NCBI GenBank assembly: GCA_031308135.1 | Contig: JAHLJT010000631.1 | Location: 222,509,433 to 222,573,432 of the forward strand | Length of the DNA stretch: 64,000 bases | From: Acheta domesticus | Lineage: Eukaryota > Arthropoda > Insecta > Orthoptera > Gryllidae | Reading direction: 5' to 3' | Shown here: positions 23,148 through 35,107 of the stretch, piece after piece | Layout: each line of letters starts with the position of its first letter | Numbering within the stretch: the first letter of the stretch is position 1 | Notes under the pieces: generated by a model | Told to the model about the DNA's origin: nothing | The model's database searches: none | The model's input: only the letters and a program-made list of their open reading frames with translations | Translations under genes and position numbers: made by a program

Positions 23148-23745
23148 TTCTTCTTCTTCCTTCATCATCATCATCATCTTCTTCTTCTTCTTCTGCGTTT
23201 TCTTTTTCATCTTCGTTTTCTTTTTTCTTCCTCCTTTTCTTTTTTCTTCCTCGTTTTCTTTTTTCTTCCTCGTTTTCTTTTTTCTTCCTCGTTTTCTTTT
23301 TTCTTCCTCCTTTTCTTTTTTCTTCCTCCTTTTCTTTTTTCTTCCTCCTTTTCTTTTTCTTCCTCCTTTTCTTTTTTCTTCCTCCTTTTCTTTTTTCTTC
23401 CTCCTTTTCTTTTTTCTTCCTCCTTTTCTTTTTTCTTCCTCCTTTTCTTTTTTCTTCCTCCTTTTCTTTTTTCTTCCTCCTTTTCTTTTTTCTTCCTCCT
23501 TTTCTTTTTTCTTCCTCCTTTTCTTTTTTCTTCCTCCTTTTCTTTTTTCTTCCTCCTTTTCTTTTTTCTTCCTCCTTTTCTTTTTTCTTCTTCGTTTCTT
23601 TTTTCTTCCTCGTTTTCTTTTTTGTCTTCGTTTTCTTTTTCTTCTTCTCTTCTTCTACTTTTCTTCTTCTCTTAGTCTTATTTTATTCTTCTTTATCACC
23701 TTCTTCTTCTCTTTTTTTATTTTCTTCTCCTCCTTCGTCTCCTCC
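23148..23745. repeat. Pyrimidine minisatellite, 19-bp unit
   Basis: About 20 near-identical copies of TTTTCTTTTTTCTTCCTCC at 23216-23600, flanked by degenerate CTT repeats. The strand is almost pure pyrimidine. Because 19 is not a multiple of 3 and the unit has no stop, frames of 189 and 206 codons run through it; these are artefacts. Confidence 0.97.
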
Positions 23746-24360
23746 TTAGTGCGTATATCGCAAAGCGTCAAGCGGGTTGCCTAACAGCATAATTTACAGA
23801 CGGACGGTACGCTGTGCTGACCTTCTACTGCTGACCTATTTTTAACCGATACCGCCCTGACTAACCTCATTATCACTACCATTGTAACTGCCGTTGTGAG
23901 AGCCACGACAACCCTCACGATCATCGTCAATTCAACAAACACAAGCAATCCACCACTAGTGTCACCATATCGACACCACCACCACTAACAACAACAACAA
24001 CACAACCACCAATGCCAGCACTATTTCCCTTGTTGTCTCACCCTCCCCACATCCTCCACCATTTCAACCACTAGCGTTATCGGCCACCGCAAGCACCATC
24101 GACCCGACGCCACCGTCACTTCCACCGGTCACATTATTATCAACAACCATTTTACCAATTTCCCCAATTACCATCGTTACCACCGGCTCCGCCCTCGTCG
24201 CCGCCGCCACCACCACCGCCACCGCGATCGCCGGCCTGGTCGAGTTCTCGCTTAATCAGATCGATAATCAGCGGGGTCGCCGGCCGCCGCGAAGGGCGCA
24301 GCGTTCGCGGAAACAAGGAAAACCGCGCCGCCGCCGATAGCCGGCGCTGAGTGGCCACCG
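23746..24360. other. CAC/ACC-rich tract followed by GC-rich sequence
   Basis: 23930-24220 is rich in CCA/ACC trinucleotides. 24220-24345 is CpG-rich and includes the AT words CTTAATCA and GATAATCA. A regulatory element is conceivable but unsupported; no gene is seen. Confidence 0.45.
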
Positions 24361-25857
24361 TAGATGCTGCGGATTATAAGCTGCAGAACGATAAGACAAA
24401 CTGGCCGAACATTTAAATGCGTGATCAATAACAGATATTACATAATTATCAATTACAGATATTGCAAATGAGATTTGAGTTATTATGGATCACAATTTTT
24501 GCTATTGGAAAGTAATCATGGCTCAACGGAGGAAATTTAAAAAAAATTAAACCTCATAAAAATAATTAAACCTTAGATGTAGGTTTATATTTCTAAGTCG
24601 TCAATCACCTATGTATTGGTTGGCAGTCAGGATGTGTAGAGGCGTCTAGTTGTGGGTAATAAGGAGCACAGTATGATCACCACGGAATTTTTTACGCACG
24701 TGAGTGCTATATGCACTGATCTAGACGTAGGCATTACACTATTATAGTACCACATAAAGATAACATCACAAGAATTGAACGAATTTCCGGAATTATGTTT
24801 AAAAAATCATCTAAAAACTATTTTGTTCTTCTGAGAAGAATTAACCGAATTTATCAACCATGATGATACTTCACTTTGACAGATACAATGCAGACGAAAT
24901 CTTTATAAGGAAAAGAAGCCTGTTCTCTGAAACTGATGTGCCGATGACTAGGGCAATCAATGTATTTATCGATTATGTGAATGGCAAGATGTGTTCGTTT
25001 GATTACTGGTGTATTCAGGTAACTTGTTGACCTTGGAAATGCAGCGACTGAAGCAGCGTCCGAGTTCGCGGGGCGAAGACGGCGAAGGAGTCCCGAATAA
25101 CGAACGGAGTTTACATCTTGTAACGGAGGAGTGGTGGATTTTTGTGCCATGCACGAATTTCATCTGAACGTCATATCACCCAATATTAAAAGTCTTAAGT
25201 CATTTACCCTGCACGATTACTCTACCACTATTCATTCAGCAGAAAGCGAAGGGAAACGATGACAGCGATGGTTTACACAGGAACATGTAGGGTAGGTCTA
25301 TGTCAGTTGCTGTGTCGCATAGAGTCGAAAAAATTAAGACTAAAGGAACGTAAAGAAGGAAAGGAAACATTCAAATATTTCTTTCTTTTACGAATAAGCA
25401 TAATTTTCTTCCTAAGGAATATTTCTTTTCTTGTATTCCCAATATATTTCCAAATGTGGATTTGTGTTTTCATTAGATTAATACGAGCTAATAAGGCTTG
25501 CTTAATTTTTAGAAGACAACCTATAAATGATATTAATATAAAAAAGATTTTTAATATGATGTATGCATATTATTAGGTGATTATTGGAATCTCAAACGTC
25601 CTGAGCGTCCACAAGAAGTCTGGCTTAAAAATGCATTGAAAATTTCAACAAGGTTATTTTATATTATTCGCCGACTCGCAAATCCGTAGCGAAGCTTCAA
25701 GTGAGGCTTATATTGTCATTTGGAAGTTAAGTACTATGTGTAAATAAAAATTTACTACTGACGTAGTAAAACTCGAAACTACAGATTTTGTCTCTCACTA
25801 GCCCTAAAAACTTTCCACCAACAGTCACATCCCTGTTTATCACTATATTGTTCCATC
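24361..25857. other. Unassigned sequence
   Basis: Overlapping frames at 24854-25163 on the minus strand and 25259-25576 on the plus strand have no known motif. No repeats are seen. Confidence 0.35.
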
Positions 25858-26340
25858 CTTTCTTCGTCTTCTTTTCCTCTTTCCTCTCCTCTTTCTTCTT
25901 CTTCTTCTTCTTCTTCTTCTCCTCTTTCCTCTCCTCTTTCTTCTTCTTCTTCTCCTCTTTCCTCTCCTCTTTCTTCTTCTACTTCTTCTTCTCTTTCCTC
26001 TCCTCTTTCCTCTCCTCTTTCTTCTTCTTCTTCTGTTTCCTCTCCTCTTTCTTCTTCTTCTTCTTCTTCTTCTCTTTCCTCTCCTCTTTCTTCTTCTTCA
26101 TGTCTTTCCTCTCCTCTTTGTTCTTCTTCTTCATCTCTTTCCTCTCCTCTTTCTTCTTCTTCTTCTTCTTCTTCTTCTTCTCTTTCCTCTCCTCTTTCTT
26201 CTTCTTCTCTTTCCTCCCTCTTTCTTCTTCTCTTTCCTCTCCTTTTTTATTCTTCTCCTTCCTCACCTTTCTTCTCCTTCATTTTCTCTTTTTTCTTCTC
26301 TTTCCGACTCTCTTTCTTGTGTTCTTCTTCTCTCTTAGAT
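25858..26340. repeat. Pyrimidine tract of CTT and TTTCCTCTCC units
   Basis: Mixed (CTT)n runs alternate with CTCTTTCCTCTCCTCTTT. The long Ser/Phe-rich plus-strand frame and the Lys/Glu-rich minus-strand frame are artefacts of this array. Confidence 0.97.
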
Positions 26341-27482
26341 GTCCCAGCTAATATTTATTGTCGCATGACAACTGCACGGATCGCTTCAACAGGAAGCATG
26401 TAACGCGTAATTCTCGAGCAGATTGCCTGTTAAAACAATGGACTGACGACAGCGATTCGTGGAGCTCGATTTTCACGCTTTTTAGTCCCGTACGAATGAA
26501 AGTACCCCACCGACAGTCTGCCTGGTGTAAAAAAGCGCACGGACGACACCTGGAGAAAAATGCAGCCAATTTGTTTCGCGACCTCCGCGGAGTGACAGGT
26601 TGGCGAAGGCCAAGCGCCTCCCTTCGCAGAATCGCGCATCCGGCGTAGGCGGACCAGCGGCGGCGCTGACGTCACAGAGAAACCGATCGCCGCAGCTAAA
26701 TGCCCAGATGCTCCTAAAAGAGCTGCTTTCCCTACAAGTCGGTATCCCACGCGCACATGCACTCTCTGTTCCTGGAACTAGAAAATGGGAATTGGGCCTT
26801 TTCACCAAGAGTGCACATCCAAGCTACCAATTAATACTTTCAGATCCGCTGTCCAATGAGACACAACTTTTATTTTTTTATTTCTGAAAGTTTATTTGGA
26901 TTCAAAGTGTGTGAAGTCAATGTACTGTGCATTATAATTCTTGTGAACGTATTCTTTTGTGTATTGTAGTGAACATAATTAAAAATCAATTCAGAAGGAA
27001 TTAGTTTCCTAAGATGCACGCAGGAACAAGGATTGTGAATGAAGCTGAAACAAAGGTAAGTCTTACTAGCAAACTAACATAGATGACGATAAGACACAAA
27101 TGTTCAAAAAACATAGTTTTAAATAATGTAAATACAGGATTGTGGTTGAAGGTTTACGCTATGCCATTATTTTGGAGAATTGTCTGAAAAAGAGGAAGTG
27201 ACGCGTAATACGTTGTGAGACGCCAATATGTTGCCTAGGCGAGGTTGTCATTAGAAACGTGAAATTAGTACACTTCTTATCACCTTTTACATAAATAATT
27301 CCCTTGTTTTTAAACATTTCGTGAGGTACAAAGATAAAGCTGTCAATCAATTTATTATCTCGTATTCAGTAAACGTTTTTGTTATCCCTTAATGTGCACT
27401 TCCCACTTAAATTTGGCGCCAGGCCTCTTGTCCGCCGATTAGAAGTCCTTCTTGTGCCTAATTGAATTTAAGTACGTGCGTT
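26341..27482 (+). other. Non-repetitive stretch, possible promoter and first coding exon (weak)
   Basis: 26430-26760 is moderately GC-rich, looks unique, and contains the cAMP-response-type palindrome TGACGTCA at 26668-26675. Downstream, ATG at 27014 opens 14 codons that end at CAAAG followed by GTAAGT at 27056, a consensus splice donor. An upstream in-frame stop at 27002 makes 27014 a possible start. No partner exon can be seen, so this may be chance. Confidence 0.2.
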
Positions 27483-27705
27483 TTTTTGTTTTGTTATTTA
27501 AGGTCGCATAACATCAAGGTCATTAGCGACCACTATTGGGTTTAACTTTATGGTAACTGTGAGGATGACGTGTATGGTAATGAAAGGGGGCGAAATGAAA
27601 ACAAATACAACCATGCCCGAGGCGGGACTCGAACCCGCGATCCTTTGGGCCGAGATCGCTACGGTGCTACTGCTTTTACGACCTCTGCCACCTGGCCGGC
27701 CATGC
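27483..27705 (-). mobile_element. SINE-2 type copy with tRNA-like head
   Basis: On the minus strand it starts GCCGGCCAGGTGGCAGAGGT with an A-box-like region, then GGATCGCGGGTTCGAGTCCC (B box). The body runs to a short A-rich tail (AAATAACAAAACAAAAAAAC). The head resembles that at 10605, but the body differs and is shorter. It is not a functional tRNA gene, because the acceptor stem does not close. Confidence 0.75.
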
Positions 27706-29179
27706 GGTTTTTTATTCGCGTACTTTCAGTGTAATGTATTAAATCCCCCGAAATCGCGCAGATTCCCTGAAAAAACTTAGCCCCGAAAGGTATGGCCCTA
27801 AGGCATGCATGAAACATGTTTCGTAATTTGATCATCAGATCGCAGTACTATGTAGCAAATTCCATAGAATCTACACGCACTACGAATTCCAGGCATTCAT
27901 CGCGTCTGCTGGACAAGGCGTTTGTTGAATGGTGAATGTCGGAAGTGAGCCTTTGGAAGTGATTAACTGTAAAACAACCGTATTTTTCACAGTGGGAAAC
28001 AGTTTTTCACCTCGTCAGGGCTTATGGATCAATGTGAGTTATTAAACGTCGGAGAGTCACAAGGTTGCATTCGTTGTGCTATTAATGATTGTCGTGTGAA
28101 GTAGCCGGCGTGGAGTTGGGCTGATCAGCACGGAATTACCAAACCTATTATGCTATTTCGAAGCCTTCACACTTATTAAGTTAGTTCTTTTACAGTTACA
28201 ATGATATACTGTTTTTTTTACAAATTTCCATTTAAAAATATTTTACACTCGTAAAATCGTCTACAAAGACTACTGCATTTTCCCCATCGACGAACCAGAT
28301 GGAGAAAAGTATCATGGTGAACCAGGTAGGATGTGGAAAATCCCAAGAACTATAAATACGATCATACATTTTCCATGTCCAAATTAAAGTATTTCATTTC
28401 TAAATGGCAGATGTGATTAATTTATGCAATTTAAGGATCACATCAATTTTGAAAAACGACAAATTTAGACAGAACAAATTAGGAAAATCAAATCGCTACA
28501 TTACTTACAAACTTCACCTCTTCTTATGAAATATTCCATTTATTTTAAAGAATATATGTAATAGTCCTGGTTTGACTGAGGTCTCAAGCATTTCGAGATA
28601 TTAAATATTAGAAAGCTATGATTAAAAAATTAACAAACGTGTCACATCGACGTGTTGATTGAGGTGTGTTTTGAGATACCTAAAGAGTTTTGAAGCAATT
28701 CCACTCGCTGTACTGGAGCGCTTGTAAATGAATCATTATCATCATTGTGATGGGTAACAATGCCCTGCACCACACGATAGCTACTATGCGCCATTCTATG
28801 AAAAGTTACACAAGTTTACATTTTCATGAGATATGATATCCCTTGATTTGCGGGAGTTTAAAAATCATAGCCGATTACTTCGAAATCCATAAATTACAAA
28901 AAATATAGAACTGATACGTTGAGCTACTTCTCATCTTGTATGCAAATGACATAACAATATCTTCAACATTTTGAATATACTAACGAATTTGAAGATAAAA
29001 GACACCTCTTCATTGAAGAAAAATTACTTTACCATGGTCCCTCTGCCCAGTGAACTATGCATTGAATCCGAGTTGGAGTTTCTTTATTTCAAACTTTTAA
29101 TTTTATTTACTTCGTTTTCCGTCTACAAAGTTCCTACATTGCAACAAATCATCCATCAAAAACCAACTTGGAAGAAAAG
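27706..29179. other. Unassigned AT-rich sequence
   Basis: No supported feature. The 96-codon frame at 28971-29261 has no motif. Confidence 0.4.
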
Positions 29180-29432
29180 AGCGTGCACAGTGGTAATAAT
29201 CGGAGAAAGCCACCTTCCCGTCCAGGCGTTCACGCGTACCAAGGGCCGCGTCAGCTTGTGAGGGAGGCGCCCGTTTGCAAACCTGTTGATCGGGCGGGGC
29301 GTGAAGCAACAGGTCGGCGTGCAGAGAGGGGGAGTGGCTTCGAGATGCCTGTGACACATGGCTCCACAAGTGCCCGCGGCGCGCAATTTCGGCGCAGTCA
29401 CGCGTCGGCTTAGGGGAGGGGGCAGCGTTGTG
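29180..29432. other. GC-rich block
   Basis: CpG-rich sequence with frames on both strands and no recognised domain. It abuts the palindrome at 29433. Confidence 0.4.
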
Positions 29433-29452
29433 TGCCATCCCTAGGGATGGCA
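29433..29452. repeat. Perfect 20-bp palindrome, hAT-like terminus
   Basis: TGCCATCCCTAGGGATGGCA is its own complement. The right half continues TAGGGATGGCAAAAAATATC, reminiscent of hAT transposon ends, so two element ends may meet here. No matching far ends were found. Confidence 0.5.
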
Positions 29453-30152
29453 AAAAATATCGATGGTTTTAAAAACATCATATTTTCGAGCAGAAACATA
29501 GATATTATAATATCGACGTTTGCTTTCGATGTTTTTTTCAAATGGATACATTTGTTCAGAATCCTCGATATTTAAACAACATTTCATGATATAAATAAAA
29601 TTTCCATTTTTGTAAAAAATGATTATTGCTTGCAATCAACAGCCATTCGCATTTGTCACTGCGATGGATCCCTGGACGGCATGAAAACGTTTGCTATTCG
29701 CAATGTAATATTATGTATAGAAGTTTTGAGATATCGATAGTTTGCTTAAATTTGCAGTCACTAGCAGTTTAAGTCAGAGCATCTGCTTGGGCAGTGTGCT
29801 GAGAGAATGACGTCCTGTTGTAGATGTTAGTCGCGATCACTACAATTCTCATCATCACCGACCCTTATATACAACGCACTGGGCAATGTATCGGTTACCG
29901 CTAATCGTCGCATGCTCATCGATCTATGCCAATTACCAACAACTCACGACGTCGCCATCATCGTGGCACTCAGGAAGCGAGGGAAGTCTGCCCCTCTTTC
30001 CACTAACGGAACCTTGAGTCTCTGGCTCGATTTTTAATGCGTAGATTTTTCGTGTCAAGATGTAGGTGTTGCTGAACTTGTTACTACTTGAGAAATCATC
30101 TAAATCTTTTGATTAATCTGTTCTATATAACACACTAAGGCTTTCCTACAGT
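29453..30152. other. Unassigned sequence
   Basis: AT-rich. It contains TATCGAT words near 29459 and 29733 that may be decayed hAT sequence. No gene is seen. Confidence 0.35.
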
Positions 30153-30240
30153 TAGATAGATAGATATTTATTATTTCCCCAGGTAGGTTTATACAACCTG
30201 GTGGCGGAACACTAAAATTTACATATTATATCTACATATT
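30153..30240 (-). mobile_element. Possible LINE 3' end with short tandem tail
   Basis: On the minus strand, AACCTACCTGGGGAAATAAT is followed by AAATATCTATCTATC. A conserved-looking 3' end with a short tandem tail is typical of some LINE families. There is no coding sequence to confirm it. Confidence 0.3.
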
Positions 30241-30284
30241 ATAATTATGAATTAAATACAATGTAACTTAAAATTATTTTAAGA

Positions 30285-30303
30285 CAATAATAATAATAAT
30301 AAG

Positions 30304-30334
<31 letters not shown>

Positions 30335-30352
30335 GATAATAATAAGATAACA
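30285..30352. repeat. (TAA)n microsatellite
   Basis: TAA/AAT triplets with ATAAG interruptions. Confidence 0.9.
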
Positions 30353-31025
30353 ATGTTAACAAAAAATGCATTAATAACAATACCCGCATTAATTCTACTA
30401 ATTCTATTAATTATGGTGGTCCTGTACAGATACTTTATACTAACATATACGACTTTTTATACACTGCACTCCACTTCACTTCACTTCACTTCACTTCATT
30501 TCTCTTTCTACTTCTATATAGCACCACACTTCACAACACGTCACCACACGTCAATACGAATACTATAAACCAATGTATCTAATAATTATCACAATACTAA
30601 TAATGGTAACAATAATTACTACTAATAATAAACAATTCTAATGAACATAACTTACTAACTAATAAAATTTACAATTATCATTAGTTAATTTACTTTTAAA
30701 TCTCTGAAGACCTAGTCTACCATTAGTAAGACCCTGTCTACCATTAGTAAGAAACCATCGTCAAAATATTCCGTAAATGTGCTATTGCAGGATAGGGAAA
30801 TACCCCATCTAGGGATGCATCAAATATATTTAAAACAAAAAATGTAGAATTTTACAAATTGTTCTGTAAAGGAATTATTCGGCGTACATGCGGACCGCAA
30901 GCAATATATGTTACTAATGTCCGTAACTCAAAACCTTAAAACCAGGTTTTCGAGTTTCCATGGACCGTGTGATATTTCTTAAGATACTCCTGAAAGACAA
31001 ACTTTGTTCTTTCATGTATACTTTT
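30353..31025. other. Unassigned AT-rich sequence with small tandem runs
   Basis: Contains a (CACTT)n run at about 30472-30500 and a 20-bp duplicate containing ACCATTAGTAAG near 30716-30752. No gene is seen. Confidence 0.5.
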
Positions 31026-32634
31026 TACTTTCCCGTATACGTACGTATACACGGAGTGATATAAGCAGTATAGGGAAAGTTATGTAATGCTGCGAGAAAA
31101 AATGGCCAATTTTCGGCGGAAAAAATTAATTGCCGGGCCGTGAAAACGAATCAGTGGATAAAACCAGTTGCTAAATTAAGAAAAAAATCCCCTAACACGT
31201 GGCGTAGCCAGAAACCCTGTTTTCTACGTCCTTCATACCGAAAACCCAATTGAAAGGAAAACGTCCGTCTGTCCGTCCGTCCGTCTGTCTGTCTGTCCGT
31301 CTGTGAACACTGCTAGCGCCTAAACCATACGTACGATTTCTTACAAAATGGATATTCCCCGGTCGATCTGATTCTAGTCGAAGCTTTGAGATTTTGAAAA
31401 AGATTCTTCAAAATTTGGGGGTACTTTATATGAAGCCTCCCGGAGATTTTCAAAATTTTCTCAAAATCGGCTCCAAATTTTTTCTTTAAATTTCTTGAAT
31501 TAATAGAGTAAAATACACTTTTTAAAATGGCATAGGTCCGATTTTCACGTACAGCTCTGAATTTTCGAAAATTGTGGAAGTTTGAATTTTTTTCGGCGTC
31601 TTTCTCCTACTACAAAATTGAAGATAGAGATTTTTTCTTCAAATAAAATTTGTTCTGCATATTAAGTTCTTTAATAAAGTTCAAGTAAATGTTTTTCACA
31701 ATTTTGGTAGTTTTCGTGCAATATTGCGTGCAATATGTGCAATTTTAAAAAATTACAAAAACAAAATTTTCTCAAAAACGGCTCCAAATTTTTTCTTTAA
31801 ACTTTTGGTAGGGATAGTGGTAAATGTACTCTATCAACGACATAAAAGCCATTTTGGTCTATCGGTTGGTTTTTTCAAAAATTACAAAAATTTAAATTTT
31901 TTTACTTGTCTCTCACGTCGTTAATATTTACATCATCGGCGATTTTTTCACATTATTATATTTACGAGTACATGTGCTTTAAATAATGTCAAGTAAAGTT
32001 TCTCGAAAACACAGCCGTTTTCTGTGAAAAGTAGCTCAAAATTTCGCATTTTCAGAAAACGCCATTTTCTCATATATGGCTGCAATTTGTTTCTTGAAAC
32101 TTTTGTAACGGATAGTGTTAATTACACTCTTTAGTATAGCGTAAAGTTTCTTTTGATTTTTTTTTTTGTTTTTTCAAAAATTATATAAATGTAAATTTTT
32201 TGAAAGATCTCTCACATCTTTAATATGCACATTATCCGCAATTTGTAAAGATTATTATATTTGTGAGTGTAAGTGCTTCAAATAACTTCAAATAAAGTAT
32301 TTTGAAAACTCAAAAATTTTCTATGAAAATGAGCTTCAAATTTCGCATTTTTAGTAGTGCTAAAATGCCATTTTCTCTTAAACGGCACATAATTTTTAAA
32401 AGAAAATTGCCATTTACGACTAGGTTTTTGTGTCCTTTAATATTCTAAAATTTATGTTTCCGTTTTCCCATTTGAAAACCGAAAAATTAAGAAAATGACA
32501 AAAAATGTACTTTTGGCGATGATAGATGGTAGCTGGCAAGAAAGAGTATGTGGCAATTCCGAATAGCTGGCGAAGACCCAAGAAAATAGAAAACTAATAC
32601 GGGAAAGTCTGTGCCATTCTGTAGCACCACTAGT
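31026..32634 (-). mobile_element. Repeat B copy 3 (full length, 1.61 kb)
   Basis: It lies in inverse orientation to copies 1, 2 and 4. The hairpin end is at the left (TACTTTCCCGTATACGTACG), followed by the GGGCCGTGAAAA word, a long GTCCGTCT-type tract at 31262-31302, and the CTAGCGCCTAAACCATACG and GGTCGATCTGATT landmarks. Two internal modules begin at about 31915 and 32217 (period about 303 bp). The other end is ACGGGAAAGTCTGTGCCATT followed by GTAGCACCACTAGT. A CTCF-like word (GATAGATGGTAGCTGGC) sits 100 bp inside this end. No coding frame is seen. Confidence 0.85.
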
Positions 32635-33908
32635 TAAGTTTAGCGCTCTCGAGTATCCCCTCAGTAGCTTGGGTGTGCAGAAACGTTTGTCATCTAGAAA
32701 TCTGTGTAATATTAAACTGACTTTTCGGTACTTTGTGCAATTTAATCTCAAGTATCCAAGTTTTTCCTTAATGAATGCAGAGCGATATTATATTTATCCA
32801 CGCACGTTGGCGAGCTTAAATGACGTAACGCACTTTTAAGGGCTTGGCCATTCGATGTGTTCCAGTACCGAGACATTTTCATTTAAAAAAAAATTATTTA
32901 TAAAGCGCTAAATATTCACTTGCGTCCCACTACTATTTAGTACTGTCACAATCAATCTCGAAATGTGTGCTGTTCCAAAGAATTTGAAATGACATTAATC
33001 TTTGTCAACAGTGTATACCGGTTTTACTAATTGGAGGATTATAGTTAATCGTTTATTTCCATGACTGATCACGTACTTGATTGACCAGACGAGTTTCCTT
33101 AAATATAATTATTTTTCACTACACATACTGGTTTTCTAATTCCGAGCACTCAATAGTCTATTCGTGGAGAATTTAACTGGATTTACCGGTTGTTTGCTCA
33201 TGGTATCCTCATTCTCCCCATAAAGTATTCTGTCAGCTAAGTAGTCTACCGAATTACAATCGTTGCCACTAAATTATGAAGAAGTGTTTGCATGGAGCCA
33301 GAAGGCGTTAATATTGACCTTTCATTCTACTTGAACTTCACATCAAACGAATGTGTCCATAACCATTAATTATAAGCAATACCGGCAACACGATGGATTA
33401 AAAGTTTCTTAAATATATAATTTTGAATTTCACACTTAAAAATATATTTTCTTTATATTTCAACCACGAAACATACAAACGAGCGAAATTTTGATTATAT
33501 TTTCACAATAAAATAACGGAGCCTATGTTGAATTTCAATTTCAATACATTACTTTAAAATATTACTTTCCTGTAATATTTCAAAACATTATTTTAAAATA
33601 CTACTTTCCTGTAATATTTTACAAAAATAGTAAGATAATCCGATTATGAATGGCACCTCTTTGGAACTTCAGAAGGAGGTAATTTGTTAAATTACGTTTA
33701 AGCCGTGTAATATTAGATAAACATACCCGTTCTTTGCAGAAATATTTCCTTTCACTCCAATATTGCTATTTCCTTATTATCGCCACCCACATATCTTCGA
33801 GCAGAGTGACAGGGGGGAAGGCGAAGCCAGATAGACTATTAGGTAATTACAATGAATGAGCGGACATTCCCAGGTAATGCGCTAGATATGAAGTTCGATC
33901 TTTCAGTA

Positions 33909-33910
<2 letters not shown>
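32635..33910. other. Unassigned AT-rich sequence with one small duplication
   Basis: At about 33545-33632, two units of CATTACTTTAAAATATTACT-like sequence each contain a small ATTAC..GTAAT hairpin. Nothing else is seen. Confidence 0.45.
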
Positions 33911-33954
<44 letters not shown>

Positions 33955-33979
33955 TGTGTGTGTGCGCGCGCGCGTGTGT
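33911..33979. repeat. (GT)n/(GC)n microsatellite
   Basis: TG dinucleotides followed by a GCGCGCGCGC run, an alternating purine-pyrimidine tract that could adopt Z-DNA. Confidence 0.97.
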
Positions 33980-35107
33980 TGGTTGGTTTTACAAAAGCCT
34001 TTGAACCCCAGGGCGATTATTTTGTTAGTTTTTTGAGAAGCAGTGGAAAAGCATAGAGGAATATCGAGATCTCAAAATATAATTAGAAATTACGCAACTT
34101 GGAACGTGTATAGGCAGCATTGTTGCCAGGCATTGTCTAGTGACGCGGAGCGGAGCGAGGGGGCAAAGCGCGCGAAGTGGATGGAATAGGAAGGAATTGA
34201 ATTGAATTGAATAGCGGACGCAATGGGCGAGTGGGAGGGGTGGGCGATACGACGGAAGAGGGCGGATTCGATGTTGGCGGCGAAGGCGGTGTGATTGTTA
34301 GTGAGCCGCTCTGTTATAACGAATTTCGCTGTTCAAATCCGACTGAAGTTGTGCATTTTTACGGGTGAAAAATCCCTTCCTTCCGAGGGGAAGTAAAGAC
34401 GGCTGTCCTTTGTTGAAGATTCACTGCCTGTAAAAGAACCTCAAGCCTAATATAAGCCTCTGAGCGAAATTCAAAACACCTGTTTCGTCCACTCGATGAT
34501 ACCTTCTTTCTCGGCTTGATGGCGAAAGACAAGTAGCGAAATTTCCGCAGTCAGACGGAAGAGGCGACCGGATGGCCTGAGCCTCGCCTCGTAAAATAAG
34601 GCAGCATTGAACTGAATTTAAGTTGTAGAGGGAAGAGAGAGCGAAGCATACTGATGGGCGGAGCTGATTGATAGATGAATGTTAACGCCGGGAAATCAAC
34701 GCCATAAGAATAAAAATGTGTATCACTGCAAATCTCCAGATAGCAACGCATTTTTTATATGCGCGATTGTTGGCATGATCATGCTCCACGTGCAGAGTGA
34801 TATCCGCGAACGACAAGTGCGTTTTTCATAAAGGTGACATGCACAAAGGTGTTTGTCTTGACATCATCATTCTAAGGCGCGCACAAGACTACATTTGAAT
34901 AGCTTGGGGTAGTAACAAGATAAACCCCACCAGACACAGCAATCCTCCCGCTTTTCCTAAGTGTAATTTTCTTCAGTTCTGTCAAAGTGGGTATCATCTT
35001 CACCCTTCTCCAAGCCCTTCCTCAATATGAACAAGACATATACTACAGTAACAACATAAGCTACTCTTCCTACCAACATGTTATTTACGAATAGGGGAAC
35101 GGCCTCG
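33980..35107. other. Unassigned sequence
   Basis: 34150-34330 is GC-richer with GGCGG words. No gene or repeat recognised. Confidence 0.35.

Noticed and set aside
23106..23749. Phe/Ser/Leu-rich frames that look like membrane proteins
   Set aside because: Encoded entirely by the pyrimidine minisatellite.
25788..26351. Phe/Ser-rich plus-strand frame and Lys/Glu-rich minus-strand frame
   Set aside because: Encoded by CTT-type microsatellite sequence on opposite strands.
27618..27705. Functional tRNA gene
   Set aside because: A and B boxes are present, but acceptor and other stems do not close and a SINE body with an A-rich tail follows.
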